DNA of 64,000 bases from Conexibacter sp. CPCC 206217 (GCF_030646165.1 NZ_JAUTDO010000007.1:186001-250000), one strand, 5' to 3'. Positions 8,762 to 19,649 are shown, counted from the stretch's first letter. The notes: generated by a model not told the origin, from the sequence alone. Numbers and translations: made by a program.

Positions 8762-9723
8762 CCGACGTGATCGAACTGCTGCGAGCGCACGATCCGGAGC
8801 GCGATGGCGGACAAGCGCCGCCGATCGGGCCGCTGCTGGCGCGCCTGGGGGAAGACCCTGAGCCGGCGCGGCCGGGACGTCCGCGCCGGCCCAGTCGCGT
8901 GGCGGTCGCGGTCACGCTGGCGTGTCTCGCGGCCGTCGCGATCGTCGCCGTCGCGGTGGGCGGCAGCGGCGGCGATGATCGCCGCGACGGGACCGCGGTG
9001 CACGACGTGCCGGCAGCCGGCAGCGTGATCGTCCACACGATCGCCCGCACGCGCGTCTTCCAGCCGGACGGAAGACCGGTCCGGCAGGTCATGGGGAGTG
9101 TCGACGGCAGATCGATCGGAACGATGGACGGGCCGGTCGAGCGCTGGAGCGCCACCGCGCCGAACCGCTGGCGACAGATCCAACGGTTCCTGCCGAGCGG
9201 CCGCATGCCCGGCGGGACCGACGAGCGAGCGTATGCCGATCGCGTCGAGCGAATGCGGATGCCATGGCAGCCGGGCGTCACCGTTCGCAGAGCCGGCTCC
9301 GGTGACGGCCTCGGCGCCGGCGTGGGACCCGGTGCACCGGCCAGCCGCGTCCTGCTGGCGGGAACGACCGATCCGCGCGCGGCCGTGCGCCGGATGCTCG
9401 ACAGCGGCGAGGCAGAGGCCGACGGCGAGGTGACGCGCGGCGGGCGCAGACTGCTGCGGCTCGTCGCGACGACGGCGGCGAGACGACCCAAGCCGCGCGC
9501 GTACATCCCCGCGACCCGCACCGTCTACCTGATCGACGCGGAGACACATGCGCCGGTCGAGGTCGAGCGCTTCTCCGGACGGCCGTGGCGCCCGGGGACG
9601 CGGCCCAGAGGCGCCCCAGACCTCGCGGGTCCGGTCTTCCGGACGACCTACGAGAGCTACGAGCAGCTGCCGCTCAACGACGAGACCGCGCCCCTGCTCA
9701 GATTCGGCGGTCCGACGCGCTGA
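8758..9723 (+). CDS. Single-pass membrane protein coupled to the ECF sigma factor
   Basis: 321-residue protein with a short cytoplasmic N-terminus (about 46 residues, MTDVIELLRAHDPERDGG...), one membrane span (RVAVAVTLACLAAVAIVAVAV, about residues 47-67) and a large extracytoplasmic domain. It overlaps the sigma gene by 4 bp and has a strong GGAGG upstream. The architecture resembles the membrane proteins found beside many actinobacterial ECF genes (CU044_5270-like), which may act as anti-sigma factors or sensors. No HxxxCxxC zinc anti-sigma motif is present, so an anti-sigma role is inference from context only. Confidence 0.7.
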   Translation: MTDVIELLRAHDPERDGGQAPPIGPLLARLGEDPEPARPGRPRRPSRVAVAVTLACLAAVAIVAVAVGGSGGDDRRDGTAVHDVPAAGSVIVHTIARTRVFQPDGRPVRQVMGSVDGRSIGTMDGPVERWSATAPNRWRQIQRFLPSGRMPGGTDERAYADRVERMRMPWQPGVTVRRAGSGDGLGAGVGPGAPASRVLLAGTTDPRAAVRRMLDSGEAEADGEVTRGGRRLLRLVATTAARRPKPRAYIPATRTVYLIDAETHAPVEVERFSGRPWRPGTRPRGAPDLAGPVFRTTYESYEQLPLNDETAPLLRFGGPTR

Positions 9724-9736
9724 GTGAGCCTCGCGC

Positions 9737-10183
9737 TCAGACCGGGTCGAGGTCGATCCGGACCGTCGTCAGATCGGTTCCGAACGTGCGCACGGCGCGG
9801 GCGTTGGCGGCGCGGCCGGGGCCGGAGGCGGCCAGCCAGCGCTGGCGCTCCAGCGGGTCGTCGTCGGGCAGGACGGTCGCGGTGCCGGTGCGCCAGACCT
9901 GGCGGCGGCCGTCCTTGATCCGCACCCGCACGCGCGGGTTCGCGCCGATGTTGCGCACGTAGGCGGCTCTGGCGCCGTGCTCGGCGACGATCCAGAACTG
10001 CTCTCCGACGAGGCCGTTGCCGACGGGCGTCTGGCGCGCGAGGCCGCTTCTGCGGCCGGTCGTCTCCAGCAGCGCGTAGCTCGCGGGCGCCAGTCCGCGC
10101 CCGATCAGCCACTTCGCGAGCGGGTTGAGGAGCTTGTTCTGAAACGGCTTGACGATCCGCGCCTTCAGCTGCGACATGGTCAT
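9737..10183 (-). CDS. Deazaflavin (F420)-dependent nitroreductase-like protein
   Basis: 148-residue protein with the split-barrel fold signature of the DDN/F420 family: LLETTGRRSGLARQTPVGNG, FWIVAEHGARAAYVRNIGANPRVRVRIK and the C-terminal TGTATVLPDDDP segment. Such proteins use coenzyme F420 to reduce diverse substrates; the physiological substrate is not evident. Two in-frame ATGs (10183 and 10177) are both possible. It converges with the preceding gene (13 bp between stops). Its presence implies F420 biosynthesis elsewhere, consistent with an actinobacterium. Confidence 0.85.
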   Translation of the reverse strand: MTMSQLKARIVKPFQNKLLNPLAKWLIGRGLAPASYALLETTGRRSGLARQTPVGNGLVGEQFWIVAEHGARAAYVRNIGANPRVRVRIKDGRRQVWRTGTATVLPDDDPLERQRWLAASGPGRAANARAVRTFGTDLTTVRIDLDPV

Positions 10184-10264
10184 GAGCCTGACAGAAATGC
10201 GTTCCTGCGCGGGATCTTCTCGGAAACCGGCGCGCAGCCGGGGAGAGGCGTCGGGTGCTGTCGC

Positions 10265-10270
10265 TAGCGT
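10265..10270 (+). promoter_or_regulatory. -10 box TAGCGT of scpAB (leaderless)
   Basis: The box ends 9 nt before the scpA ATG, with no Shine-Dalgarno in between. It lies in the 96-bp divergent gap with the deazaflavin oxidoreductase gene. Confidence 0.4.
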
Positions 10271-10279
10271 GTCGAGTCG

Positions 10280-11044
10280 ATGCGTGCCGCTGACCTCGAC
10301 CTTGACCTGGAAGTCTTCGCCGGGCCGTTCGACCTGCTGCTCACGCTGATCCTGCGCGAGGAGGTCGACCTGCTCGAGGTCGACCTCGCCGACGTCGTGC
10401 TGACGTACATCGACTTCCTCGAGGCGAAGGGCGAACTGGACCTCGAGCTGGCGACCGAGTTCCTCGTGCTGATCGCGGCGCTGCTGGAGCTGAAGTCGCG
10501 CCTGATGCTGCCGGGCGAGGAGGAGGAGCTGCTCGACCTGCAGCCCGGCGAAGCCGCCGAGGAGCTGCTCGCCCGCCTGCTGGAGGCCCACCGCTACCGC
10601 GGCGCCGCCGAGTTCCTCGCGCGTCGCCTCGACGAGCAGTCCGGCTACCGCTTCCGCCACGCTCCGCTGCCGAGCGAGCTGCGCCGCGGCACGCTCGACG
10701 ACTCGCGCCCGGTCTACGACCCGGCGCTGCTCGGCACGGCGATCGGCGGAATGCTGCGGATGCCGCCCGAGATCTCGCTCAGCCACGTGACGATCCAGAG
10801 AGTGACCGTCGTGGAGCGGCTCAGACACCTGCGCTCGCTGCTGCATCGCGGCCGCTTCTCGTTCGACGAGGCGGTCGCGAGAGCCGACCGCGTGACGGTC
10901 GCGGTGACGATCTGGGCGCTGCTGGAGCTGTACAAGCGCGGGGAGGCGACCTGGGAGCAGGACGAGCCGTTCGCCGAGATCATGGTCGAGGCGCGTGACG
11001 ATCCGCCGTGGGCGGCGACGGCTGCGACCGCCGAGGCGGTCTAG
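10280..11044 (+). CDS. scpA: Segregation and condensation protein A
   Basis: 254-residue kleisin subunit of the bacterial SMC-ScpAB condensin, acting in chromosome segregation. The N-terminal FAGPFDLLLTLILREEVDLLEVDLADVVLTYIDFL and the following ELATEFLVLIAALLELKSRLML are diagnostic. The C-terminal winged-helix region (about residues 195-250) is present. It is followed 4 bp later by scpB; the two products form a complex. smc is not in this window. Confidence 0.95.
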   Translation: MRAADLDLDLEVFAGPFDLLLTLILREEVDLLEVDLADVVLTYIDFLEAKGELDLELATEFLVLIAALLELKSRLMLPGEEEELLDLQPGEAAEELLARLLEAHRYRGAAEFLARRLDEQSGYRFRHAPLPSELRRGTLDDSRPVYDPALLGTAIGGMLRMPPEISLSHVTIQRVTVVERLRHLRSLLHRGRFSFDEAVARADRVTVAVTIWALLELYKRGEATWEQDEPFAEIMVEARDDPPWAATAATAEAV

Positions 11045-11048
11045 CGCG

Positions 11049-11915
11049 ATGGCCGAGGAGCGGCAGGAGCCGGGCGCGGGGGAGACCGCGCCGGCCGAGG
11101 GCGCTGCGCTGGAGCGCACCGCCGACGAGACGCCCGCCCAAGAGCGTCTCCACTACGACACCGAGGAGCTGGAGCGCGTGATCGAGGCGCTGCTGTTCCT
11201 CTCCAGCGATCCCGTCAGCGCGCAGGCGCTCGCCGACGCCAGCGAGACCGACCTCGACGAGGTGCAGGCCGCGCTGCAGGCGCTCGGCGCCGACTACGAG
11301 ACACGCCGCCGCGGGATCGTCCTGCGCGAGCTGGCCGGCGGCTTCGTGCTCGCCTCCAACCCGACCGCCGAGGACGCCGCGCGCCGCCTCTTCGGCAAGC
11401 CGCGCACGCCGCCGTTGACGCCCGCGCAGGCCGAGACGCTCGCGGTCGTCGCCTATCTGCAGCCGGTCTCGCGACCGGAGATCGCCCGCATCCGCGGCGT
11501 CAACGCCGAATCGGCCGCCGCGACGCTGATCGAGCGCGGCGTGATCGAGGAGGCGGGGCGCTCGCAGTTCGGCGCGTTCCTGTACCGCACGACCGACCTG
11601 TTCCTGCGCCTCTTCGGCCTGCAGACGCTCGACGACCTGCCCGACGTCAGCGTCTGGGATCCGTCGCCCGAGGTCGCCGCCAACATCCGCGACCGCCTGC
11701 TGCGCGCCGGCGAGGCGCGCCTCGGCGTCCCGACCGCCGCCCAGCCCGCCGAGGGCCGTCGCGCGCGCCCCGGCGAGGCGGCCCCGGCCGGCGACTCGCT
11801 CGGCGCGCTCGGCGAGGACGCCGACGTGGCGCAGCGCGACGACGACGATGGCGGCGACGACGACGGACCGCCGCCCGGCCGCGTGATCCACTTCACGCCG
11901 AACTCGGCGGCGTAG
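11049..11915 (+). CDS. scpB: Segregation and condensation protein B
   Basis: 288-residue ScpB, a dimeric winged-helix partner that binds ScpA in the SMC condensin. The core at about residues 38-205 (LERVIEALLFLSSDPVSAQALA, VVAYLQPVSRPEIARIRGVN, IEEAGRSQFGAFLYRTTDLFLRLFGL) is typical. It has a 37-residue acidic N-terminal extension and a disordered acidic C-terminal tail of about 60 residues, longer than most ScpB proteins. The ATG at 11049 lies 4 bp after scpA. Confidence 0.94.
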   Translation: MAEERQEPGAGETAPAEGAALERTADETPAQERLHYDTEELERVIEALLFLSSDPVSAQALADASETDLDEVQAALQALGADYETRRRGIVLRELAGGFVLASNPTAEDAARRLFGKPRTPPLTPAQAETLAVVAYLQPVSRPEIARIRGVNAESAAATLIERGVIEEAGRSQFGAFLYRTTDLFLRLFGLQTLDDLPDVSVWDPSPEVAANIRDRLLRAGEARLGVPTAAQPAEGRRARPGEAAPAGDSLGALGEDADVAQRDDDDGGDDDGPPPGRVIHFTPNSAA

Positions 11916-11916
11916 A

Positions 11917-11922
11917 TACGCT
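11917..11922 (+). promoter_or_regulatory. -10 box TACGCT of the SMP-30 gene (leaderless)
   Basis: The box ends 7 nt before the ATG at 11930. TTCACG at 11892-11897 is a possible -35 with a rather long 19-nt spacer. No Shine-Dalgarno is seen. Confidence 0.35.
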
Positions 11923-11929
11923 GCCGCGC

Positions 11930-12811
11930 ATGCGCGCGATCGAGGTCTTCAGCCCCGTCACCGCCGAGCTGGGCGAGGGGCCGGTCTGGGACAGCCTCCG
12001 CCAGCGGCTCGTGTGGGTCGACATCGACGGGCGGCAGGTCCACGTCACCAGCGGCGACGGCGCGACGACCCGCTCCTACGCGACGCCGGCGCCGGTCGGC
12101 GCGGCCGCCCTGCAGCACGACGACGACAGGCTGCTGCTGGCGCTCGGTGTCGGCTTCGCGCGGCTGTCGCTGCACGACGGCACCATCGCCAAGCTCGCGG
12201 ATGCGCCCGGCGCCGATCCTGCGCTCGTGCGGATGAACGACGCCGAGGTCGATCCCGCCGGCCGCTGGTTCGCTGGCACGATGGGCTACGACCAGCGTCC
12301 CGGCGGCGGCCGGCTCTACCGGCTCGACGCGGGCGGCGCGATCGCGACCGTGCTCGACGCGGTCACGATCTCCAACGGCCTCGCCTGGTCGGCCGACGGC
12401 GGCACGCTCTTCTACGTCGACACGCCGACCCGAACCATCGCCCGCTTCCCGTTCGAGATCGCCGGCGGCACGCTCGGCGAGCGCGTCGTGCACGCCGACA
12501 CGAGCGCGCTCTCCGGCATCCCCGACGGACTCACGCTCGACGGCGACGGCAACCTCTGGGTCGCGTTCCACAACGGCTGGTGCGTGCGCTGCTTCTCCGG
12601 CGCCGAGGGCACGCTGCTGGAAGAGGTCAGACTGCCCGTGCAGAAGCCGACGAGCGTCGCCTTCGGCGGTCCGGACCTGCGCCGCCTGCACGTCACCAGC
12701 GCCCGCAAGGGCCTCGACGCCGCCGCGCTCGCAGCTCAGCCCGACGCCGGCCGCGTGCTCGTCTTCGAGCCCGGCGTCCAGGGCGTCCCGACCCGTGCGG
12801 CGACTGTCTGA
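11930..12811 (+). CDS. SMP-30/gluconolactonase-family protein
   Basis: 293-residue six-bladed beta-propeller protein of the SMP-30/regucalcin/gluconolactonase family, which hydrolyses sugar lactones using one divalent metal ion. Motifs seen: ELGEGPVWD (metal-binding Glu near residue 17), RMNDAEVDPAGRWFAGTM, ISNGLAWSADGGTLFYVDT and IPDGLTLDGDGNLWVA, with the expected Asn and Asp ligands. The lactone used is not predictable. It stands alone, with its own -10 box, between scpB and the convergent rlmN. Confidence 0.88.
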   Translation: MRAIEVFSPVTAELGEGPVWDSLRQRLVWVDIDGRQVHVTSGDGATTRSYATPAPVGAAALQHDDDRLLLALGVGFARLSLHDGTIAKLADAPGADPALVRMNDAEVDPAGRWFAGTMGYDQRPGGGRLYRLDAGGAIATVLDAVTISNGLAWSADGGTLFYVDTPTRTIARFPFEIAGGTLGERVVHADTSALSGIPDGLTLDGDGNLWVAFHNGWCVRCFSGAEGTLLEEVRLPVQKPTSVAFGGPDLRRLHVTSARKGLDAAALAAQPDAGRVLVFEPGVQGVPTRAATV

Positions 12812-12867
12812 GCGCCGCACCGGCTGGCGCGCGAGCCCGCCGCGAGCGCGGCGACTGCGCCGCGCGG

Positions 12868-13860
12868 CTACGCCGCCTTCAGCGCTCTGACCGCGAGCTG
12901 CCCGCAGGCCGCGTCGATGTCGCGGCCGCGCGTGAGGCGCACGGTCGCGGAGATGCCGTGCTGCTCCAGCACCGCGCGGAACGTCTCGATCGCCTCGCGC
13001 GACGAGCCGTCGTAGATCGAGTCGGTCGGGTTGTACGGGATCAGGTTGACCTTGTACATCCACGGCTCCAGCAGCCTCGCGAGCTGCAGCGCCTGCGCGT
13101 AGCCGTCGTTGACGCCGGCCAGCATCACGTACTCGATGAAGACCATCCGCCGCTTCCGCTCGTAGAAGTCGCGGCACGCTCTGAGCACGTCGGCGAGTCT
13201 GTAGCGGTCGTTGACCGGCATGATCTGCGAGCGCAGCGCGTCGTCGGGCGAATGCAGCGAGAGCGCCAGGCGGATCGGCATCTCCTGCTCGGTCAGCCGC
13301 TCGATCCCGGGGATCCAGCCGACCGTCGAGATCGCCGTGCGGCGGTGCGTGATGCCGATGCTCGGCAGCCGCTCGCAGGCGGCGAGCACGTGGTCGAGGT
13401 TCATCATCGGCTCGCCCATGCCCATGAAGACGCAGTGGTCGACCTCCTCGATGCGGCGGAAGTGCAGCGCCTGGTCGAGGATCTCCGACGCCGTCAGGTT
13501 GCGGCCGAACTTCATCGTCCCGGTCGCGCAGAAGGTGCACGTCAGCGGACAGCCCGACTGCGACGAGAGACAGAGCGAGCGGCGGCCGTCTTGATATCGC
13601 ATGAGCACGGCCTCGACCGCGCGGCCGTCGTGCGTGGAGAAGAGCGCCTTGACGGTCCCGTCGCTGGCGTGCGCCTCGTGCTGGAGCGTCAGCGAGGAGA
13701 ACGGCACGCGCTCGGTGAGCGTCGCGCGCAGCGCGGCCGGGAGGTTCGTCATCTCGTCGTAGGAGGAGGCGCCTCTCGCCGTCCACTCCCACACCTGTCT
13801 GGCGCGGAACGGCGGCTGGCGCTCGTCGGCGAGCGTTCTGGCGAGCAGGTCGAGATCCAT
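12868..13860 (-). CDS. rlmN: 23S rRNA (and tRNA) adenine-C2 methyltransferase
   Basis: 330-residue radical-SAM enzyme that methylates A2503 of 23S rRNA and A37 of some tRNAs. The cluster motif CxxxCxxC is at C104, C108 and C111 (GCPLTCTFC), and the C-terminal mechanistic cysteine is C319 in DIDAACGQL. GMGEPMMNLDHV is a further family signature. Length is slightly short of typical (about 350-380). It is divergent from the pseudouridine synthase with only 23 bp between starts, so their promoters overlap. Confidence 0.95.
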   Translation of the reverse strand: MDLDLLARTLADERQPPFRARQVWEWTARGASSYDEMTNLPAALRATLTERVPFSSLTLQHEAHASDGTVKALFSTHDGRAVEAVLMRYQDGRRSLCLSSQSGCPLTCTFCATGTMKFGRNLTASEILDQALHFRRIEEVDHCVFMGMGEPMMNLDHVLAACERLPSIGITHRRTAISTVGWIPGIERLTEQEMPIRLALSLHSPDDALRSQIMPVNDRYRLADVLRACRDFYERKRRMVFIEYVMLAGVNDGYAQALQLARLLEPWMYKVNLIPYNPTDSIYDGSSREAIETFRAVLEQHGISATVRLTRGRDIDAACGQLAVRALKAA

Positions 13861-13868
13861 GAAGCCTC

Positions 13869-13874
13869 TATGGT
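13869..13874 (+). promoter_or_regulatory. -10 box TATGGT of the pseudouridine synthase gene (leaderless)
   Basis: The box ends 9 nt before the ATG at 13884, inside the 23-bp gap between the divergent rlmN and rluB-like starts. Confidence 0.4.
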
Positions 13875-13883
13875 GGCAGGCTC

Positions 13884-14618
13884 ATGCGTCTTGCAAAGTT
13901 CCTCGCCCACGCCGGCGTCGCATCGCGGCGCGCCTCCGAGCAGCTGATCGCGGACGGCCGCATCTCCGTCGGCAACCAGATCGTGCTCGATCCCGCGCTC
14001 GACGTCAGCGAGGACAGCGACGTCCGCTACGACGGCGAGCGCGTCCGCGGCGCCGAGATCCGCGTCGTCTACGCGCTGCACAAGCCGGCCGGCGTCGTCT
14101 CGACCGCATCCGACACGCACGGCCGCCGCACGGTCGTCGAGCTCGTCCCGCAGGGCAAGCGGCTCTACCCCGTCGGCCGGCTCGACGCCGACTCGACGGG
14201 GCTGATCCTGCTGACCAACGACGGCGATCTCGCCAACCGCCTCACGCACCCGCGCTTCGAGGTGCCGAAGACCTACCGCGCGACCGTCAAGGGCCCGTCG
14301 ATCACCGAGCGCACGCTGCGCTCGCTGCGCGAAGGGGTGCGGCTGGAGGACGGCATGACCGCGCCCGCGCGCGTGCAGCGGGTCTCCGCGCACGTGATGG
14401 AGATCACGATCCACGAGGGCAAGAAGCGCCAGGTGCGGCGCATGTGCGAGGCGGTCGGCAACCCCGTCAGATCGCTCGTGCGGACCCAGTTCGGACCGCT
14501 GCGGCTGGCCGATCTGCAGCTTGGCCGTTCGCGCCGCCTGACCGCCAGAGAAGTGCAGGAGCTGGCCGCGGCCGCGCACGAGCCCGCGACCGCGGCGGCG
14601 CAGCGGCCGCGCGCCTGA
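13884..14618 (+). CDS. rluB: rRNA pseudouridine synthase, RsuA/RluB family
   Basis: 244-residue protein with an N-terminal S4 RNA-binding domain (MRLAKFLAHAGVASRRASEQLIADGRISV) and a catalytic domain with the family motif GRLDADSTGLILLTNDGDLANRL; the catalytic Asp is D101. It isomerises a specific uridine in rRNA. Orthology to RluB (23S U2605) rather than RsuA or RluE is inferred from the common actinobacterial context next to scpAB; the exact target is not proven. Confidence 0.9.
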   Translation: MRLAKFLAHAGVASRRASEQLIADGRISVGNQIVLDPALDVSEDSDVRYDGERVRGAEIRVVYALHKPAGVVSTASDTHGRRTVVELVPQGKRLYPVGRLDADSTGLILLTNDGDLANRLTHPRFEVPKTYRATVKGPSITERTLRSLREGVRLEDGMTAPARVQRVSAHVMEITIHEGKKRQVRRMCEAVGNPVRSLVRTQFGPLRLADLQLGRSRRLTAREVQELAAAAHEPATAAAQRPRA

Positions 14619-14624
14619 CAGAAT
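14619..14624 (+). promoter_or_regulatory. -10 box CAGAAT of aroH (leaderless)
   Basis: It overlaps the end of the pseudouridine synthase gene and ends 9 nt before the aroH ATG; no Shine-Dalgarno. Confidence 0.4.
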
Positions 14625-14633
14625 CTCGCGGCC

Positions 14634-14999
14634 ATGCGGCTCTATGCGCTTCGAGGCGCCATCACCGTCGACGACAACGACGCCGAGCAGATCCTCTCCG
14701 CCACGGACGAGCTGATGCGCGAGTTGATGACGCGCAACGCGCTCGAGGCCGAGCAGATGGTCAGCTGCCTGTTCACGATGACGGGCGACCTCGACGCGCA
14801 GTTCCCGGCCGTCGCGGCGCGCCGGATGGGGCTCAGCAGAGTGCCGCTGATGTGCGCGCAGGAGGTCCCGGTGCCGGGCTCGCTGGCGCACGTGATCCGC
14901 GTGATGGTCCACTACTACGGACCCGAGGACCGCGAGCCGCAGCACGTCTACCTGCGCGGCGCGCGCGTGCTGCGGACCGACCTCGAGTCGGCGCAGTAG
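14634..14999 (+). CDS. aroH: Chorismate mutase, monofunctional AroH type
   Basis: 121-residue trimeric chorismate mutase converting chorismate to prephenate, the branch to Phe and Tyr. Active-site residues known from the Bacillus enzyme align by eye: R7, C74, E77, R89 and Y106. Length and the LRGAITVDDNDAEQI and QEVPVPGSLAHVIRVMVHY blocks are typical. It is not fused to other domains. With hisC (3 kb downstream) and aroF-tyrA-aroA (5-8 kb downstream) it forms a loose aromatic cluster. Confidence 0.95.
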   Translation: MRLYALRGAITVDDNDAEQILSATDELMRELMTRNALEAEQMVSCLFTMTGDLDAQFPAVAARRMGLSRVPLMCAQEVPVPGSLAHVIRVMVHYYGPEDREPQHVYLRGARVLRTDLESAQ

Positions 15000-15024
15000 C
15001 GACCGACCTCGCCGGTCGCTCGGC

Positions 15025-15030
15025 TACCTT
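15025..15030 (+). promoter_or_regulatory. -10 box TACCTT of recQ (leaderless)
   Basis: It ends 7 nt before the GTG at 15038; no Shine-Dalgarno is seen. This supports the GTG as start of the recQ reading frame, which stays open much further upstream. Confidence 0.4.
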
Positions 15031-15037
15031 CCTGGAC

Positions 15038-17281
<2,244 letters not shown>

Positions 17282-17288
17282 GACGCAC

Positions 17289-18362
17289 ATGGCCATCGAA
17301 TTCACCGACAAGATCCGCCGCCTGCCGACCTATCCGACCGCTGGCGGCTACGCGCTCGACGGCTTCGCGATGCTGGCGAGCAACGAGGCGCCGTTCGGGC
17401 CGATGCCGGGCGTCGTCGAGGCGGCCGCCGGCGCGGTCCTGAGCGCGAACCGCTACCCCGACCCGTCGAACATGTCGCTGCGCAGAGCGCTCGCCGCCCG
17501 CTACGACTTCGCCCCGGGCAGAATCGCCATAGGCTCGGGCTCCTGCGACATCCTGCTGAGCGGCGCCGAGGCGCTGCTGGAGCCGGGCGCGGAGTTCGTC
17601 TACGCGTGGCCGTCGTTCTCGGTCTACCCGCACATGGCCGCCGCGACGGGTGCGAACGCGATCGTCGTCGACCTCGACGAGAACCACCGCCACGACCTCG
17701 ACGCGATGCTCGCGGAGGTGACGGCGGCGACGCGCCTGCTGATCGTCTGCAACCCCAACAACCCGACCGGCACGTCGCTGCCGCTGGCTGAGCTGGAGGC
17801 GTTCGTCGCCCAGGTCCCGCGTCACGTCTGCGTGCTGATCGACGAGGCCTACTGCGAGTTCTCGACGCTCGACGACCCCGACGACTCGATCGCGCTCGCG
17901 CGGCGCTACTCCAACGTCGTGCTGCTGCGGACCTTTTCGAAGGTCTACGGCCTCGCCGGCCTGCGCGTCGGCTACGCGCTGTGCGGTGACGAGCGCTTCC
18001 GCGTCGCGGTCGAGCAGGTGCGCCAGCCGTTCTTCTGCAACTCGGTCGCGCAGGCCGCGGCCGAGGCCGCCCTGCTGCGTCAGGACGAGCTGACGCGCCG
18101 GATCGAGGAGACGGTCGCGAACCGTCTCACGCTGGTCGAGGGCCTGGAGGAGCTGGGCCTCGACGTCGCCGACTCGCAGGCGAACTTCATCTGGCACTCG
18201 CTCGGCGACGGCGACGAGGACGAGATCCTCGAGGGCCTCAGAGCGCGCAAGATCCTGATCCGCTCCGGCAGAGCGCTCGGCCGCGCCGGCTGGGCCCGCA
18301 CGACCGTCGGCACCGCGTCCGAGAACCGGCGCCTGCTGGACGCGCTGGGCGAGCTGGTCTAG
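17289..18362 (+). CDS. hisC: Histidinol-phosphate / aromatic aminotransferase
   Basis: 357-residue class I/II PLP aminotransferase. The PLP-lysine is K218 in RTFSKVYGLAGLRVGYAL; CNPNNPTGT and the DEAYCEF segment contact the cofactor. HisC makes histidinol phosphate, but family members also transaminate phenylpyruvate, hydroxyphenylpyruvate or prephenate. No other his genes are here, whereas aroH, aroF, tyrA and aroA are close, so a role as aromatic aminotransferase is a serious alternative. Start ATG 7 bp after recQ. Confidence 0.9.
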   Translation: MAIEFTDKIRRLPTYPTAGGYALDGFAMLASNEAPFGPMPGVVEAAAGAVLSANRYPDPSNMSLRRALAARYDFAPGRIAIGSGSCDILLSGAEALLEPGAEFVYAWPSFSVYPHMAAATGANAIVVDLDENHRHDLDAMLAEVTAATRLLIVCNPNNPTGTSLPLAELEAFVAQVPRHVCVLIDEAYCEFSTLDDPDDSIALARRYSNVVLLRTFSKVYGLAGLRVGYALCGDERFRVAVEQVRQPFFCNSVAQAAAEAALLRQDELTRRIEETVANRLTLVEGLEELGLDVADSQANFIWHSLGDGDEDEILEGLRARKILIRSGRALGRAGWARTTVGTASENRRLLDALGELV

Positions 18363-18366
18363 GGCG

Positions 18367-18385
18367 CCGGCGGCCTGGCCGCCGG
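18367..18385. terminator. GC hairpin between convergent hisC and capA-like genes
   Basis: CCGGCGG, loop CCTGG, CCGCCGG: a 7-bp perfect stem 4 bp after the hisC stop. No T run follows. A second, related GC-rich repeat lies just downstream (18386-18407). The roughly 100 bp between the convergent genes hold nothing else recognisable. Confidence 0.45.
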
Positions 18386-18464
18386 GCGGCCTGGCCGCGG
18401 CGGCCGGCTGAGCTGTCGATCTCGGCGCCGCTTGGCCGTCAGCGGCGCGCTGGCGCGCAGCCGC

Positions 18465-19637
18465 CTACGGCAGCCGCGCCGGCACCGGCGTCGCTGCCCG
18501 CCGGCCGGCGACGCTGACCGTGCGGTCGTACGACGCGCGCAGCGTGGCCGGGTCGGCAAGACCCTGGCGCAGCGCGTCGCCGATCGGCAGGACCGCGTAA
18601 TCGGGCTGGCGGACCCAGACCGGGACATAGGTCACGCTGCTCACCCGCGTCCGGCGCGGACGGTCGCGGTCGACGACGAGGTGCAGCTGCGCGAGCAGGC
18701 CGTCCTGGGCGCCCGGAGCGCAGCACGCAGGCGTCTGGTTGGAGATCAGGTTGCCCTCGCCGAAGACGACCGGCTTGCCGTGCACGCGCGCGATCGGCTG
18801 CACGACGTGGACGTGCTGCCCGACGACGGCGGTGATCGCAGGCGAGCGCATCAGCGCGTCGGCGAGCGTGCGCTGGAACGCGCTCGGCTGCGAGCCGTAC
18901 TCGTCGCCCGCGTGCAGGTTGACGAGCACGACGTCGGCGCCGCGCTCGCGGGCGCGGCGGGCGTCGGCGACGATCCGCCCTGCGTTGGCGATGTTGACCG
19001 ACCACGGGTGCGGCGCCGGGATCCCGTTCGTCATCTCGGTGTAGGCGAGGAAGGCGACCTTGACCCCGTCGCCGGCGTCGAGCAGCAGCGTCCGGCGCGA
19101 TCCCTGCGGCGTCGTGAACGATCCCGTGTGGCGGACCCCGGCACGGTCGAGCGCCTGCACGGTGCCGGCGATCCCGCCGCTGCCCTGGTCGAGCGTGTGG
19201 TTGGAGGCGGTGTCGCAGGCGTCCCAGCCGGTCGATCTGATCGCGCGGGCGAGCGCGGGCGGCGTGTTGAAGACCGGGTAGCCGCTCGGCGGCGCGCTCG
19301 TCATCGGCGTCTCGACATGGCAGATCGCCAGATCGGCTCTCTGCACGTACGGCTTGACGTAGCGGAACAGCGGCGCGAAGTCGTACCCGTCTCCGCCCGC
19401 GAGCGCCGCCGCCCGCTGCCAGACCGGGCTGTGGATCAGGAAGTCGCCGCTGGCGAGGATCGTCAGCCGGACCGGCTTGCGGGGAGGTCTGGGCTGCTGC
19501 GCTGCGGTTGCGGGCGTGGTCGTCGCGGCGGTCGCGGCCACCGCACTCGACGCGGAGCGACTCGCTGACGAGTCGTTGCCGCACCCGATGACGGGGAGCA
19601 GGACGAGCAGTGCGAGCACGAGCAGCGATCGGCGCAT
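18465..19637 (-). CDS. CapA-family lipoprotein (poly-gamma-glutamate capsule-like metallophosphatase fold)
   Basis: 390-residue protein with a lipoprotein signal (MRRSLLVLALLVLLPVIGC, lipidated Cys at residue 19), a Ser/Ala/Thr linker, and a CapA (PGA_cap) domain: LTILASGDFLIHSP near residue 57, ICHVETPMTS, ASNHTLDQGSGGIAGT, VVLVNLHAGDEYGSQPSAFQRT and VVGQHVHVVQPI. The domain is related to metallophosphoesterases. No capB or capC is nearby, so polyglutamate synthesis is unlikely; the substrate is unknown. An in-frame upstream ATG is rejected because it would precede the signal peptide. Confidence 0.85.
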   Translation of the reverse strand: MRRSLLVLALLVLLPVIGCGNDSSASRSASSAVAATAATTTPATAAQQPRPPRKPVRLTILASGDFLIHSPVWQRAAALAGGDGYDFAPLFRYVKPYVQRADLAICHVETPMTSAPPSGYPVFNTPPALARAIRSTGWDACDTASNHTLDQGSGGIAGTVQALDRAGVRHTGSFTTPQGSRRTLLLDAGDGVKVAFLAYTEMTNGIPAPHPWSVNIANAGRIVADARRARERGADVVLVNLHAGDEYGSQPSAFQRTLADALMRSPAITAVVGQHVHVVQPIARVHGKPVVFGEGNLISNQTPACCAPGAQDGLLAQLHLVVDRDRPRRTRVSSVTYVPVWVRQPDYAVLPIGDALRQGLADPATLRASYDRTVSVAGRRAATPVPARLP

Positions 19638-19643
19638 GCCGAC

Positions 19644-19649
19644 AGTCTC
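19644..19649 (-). promoter_or_regulatory. -10 box GAGACT of the CapA-family gene (leaderless)
   Basis: Read on the minus strand, GAGACT ends 6 nt before the ATG at 19637. It supports that start and places the capA and aroF-leader promoters back to back. Confidence 0.35.
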
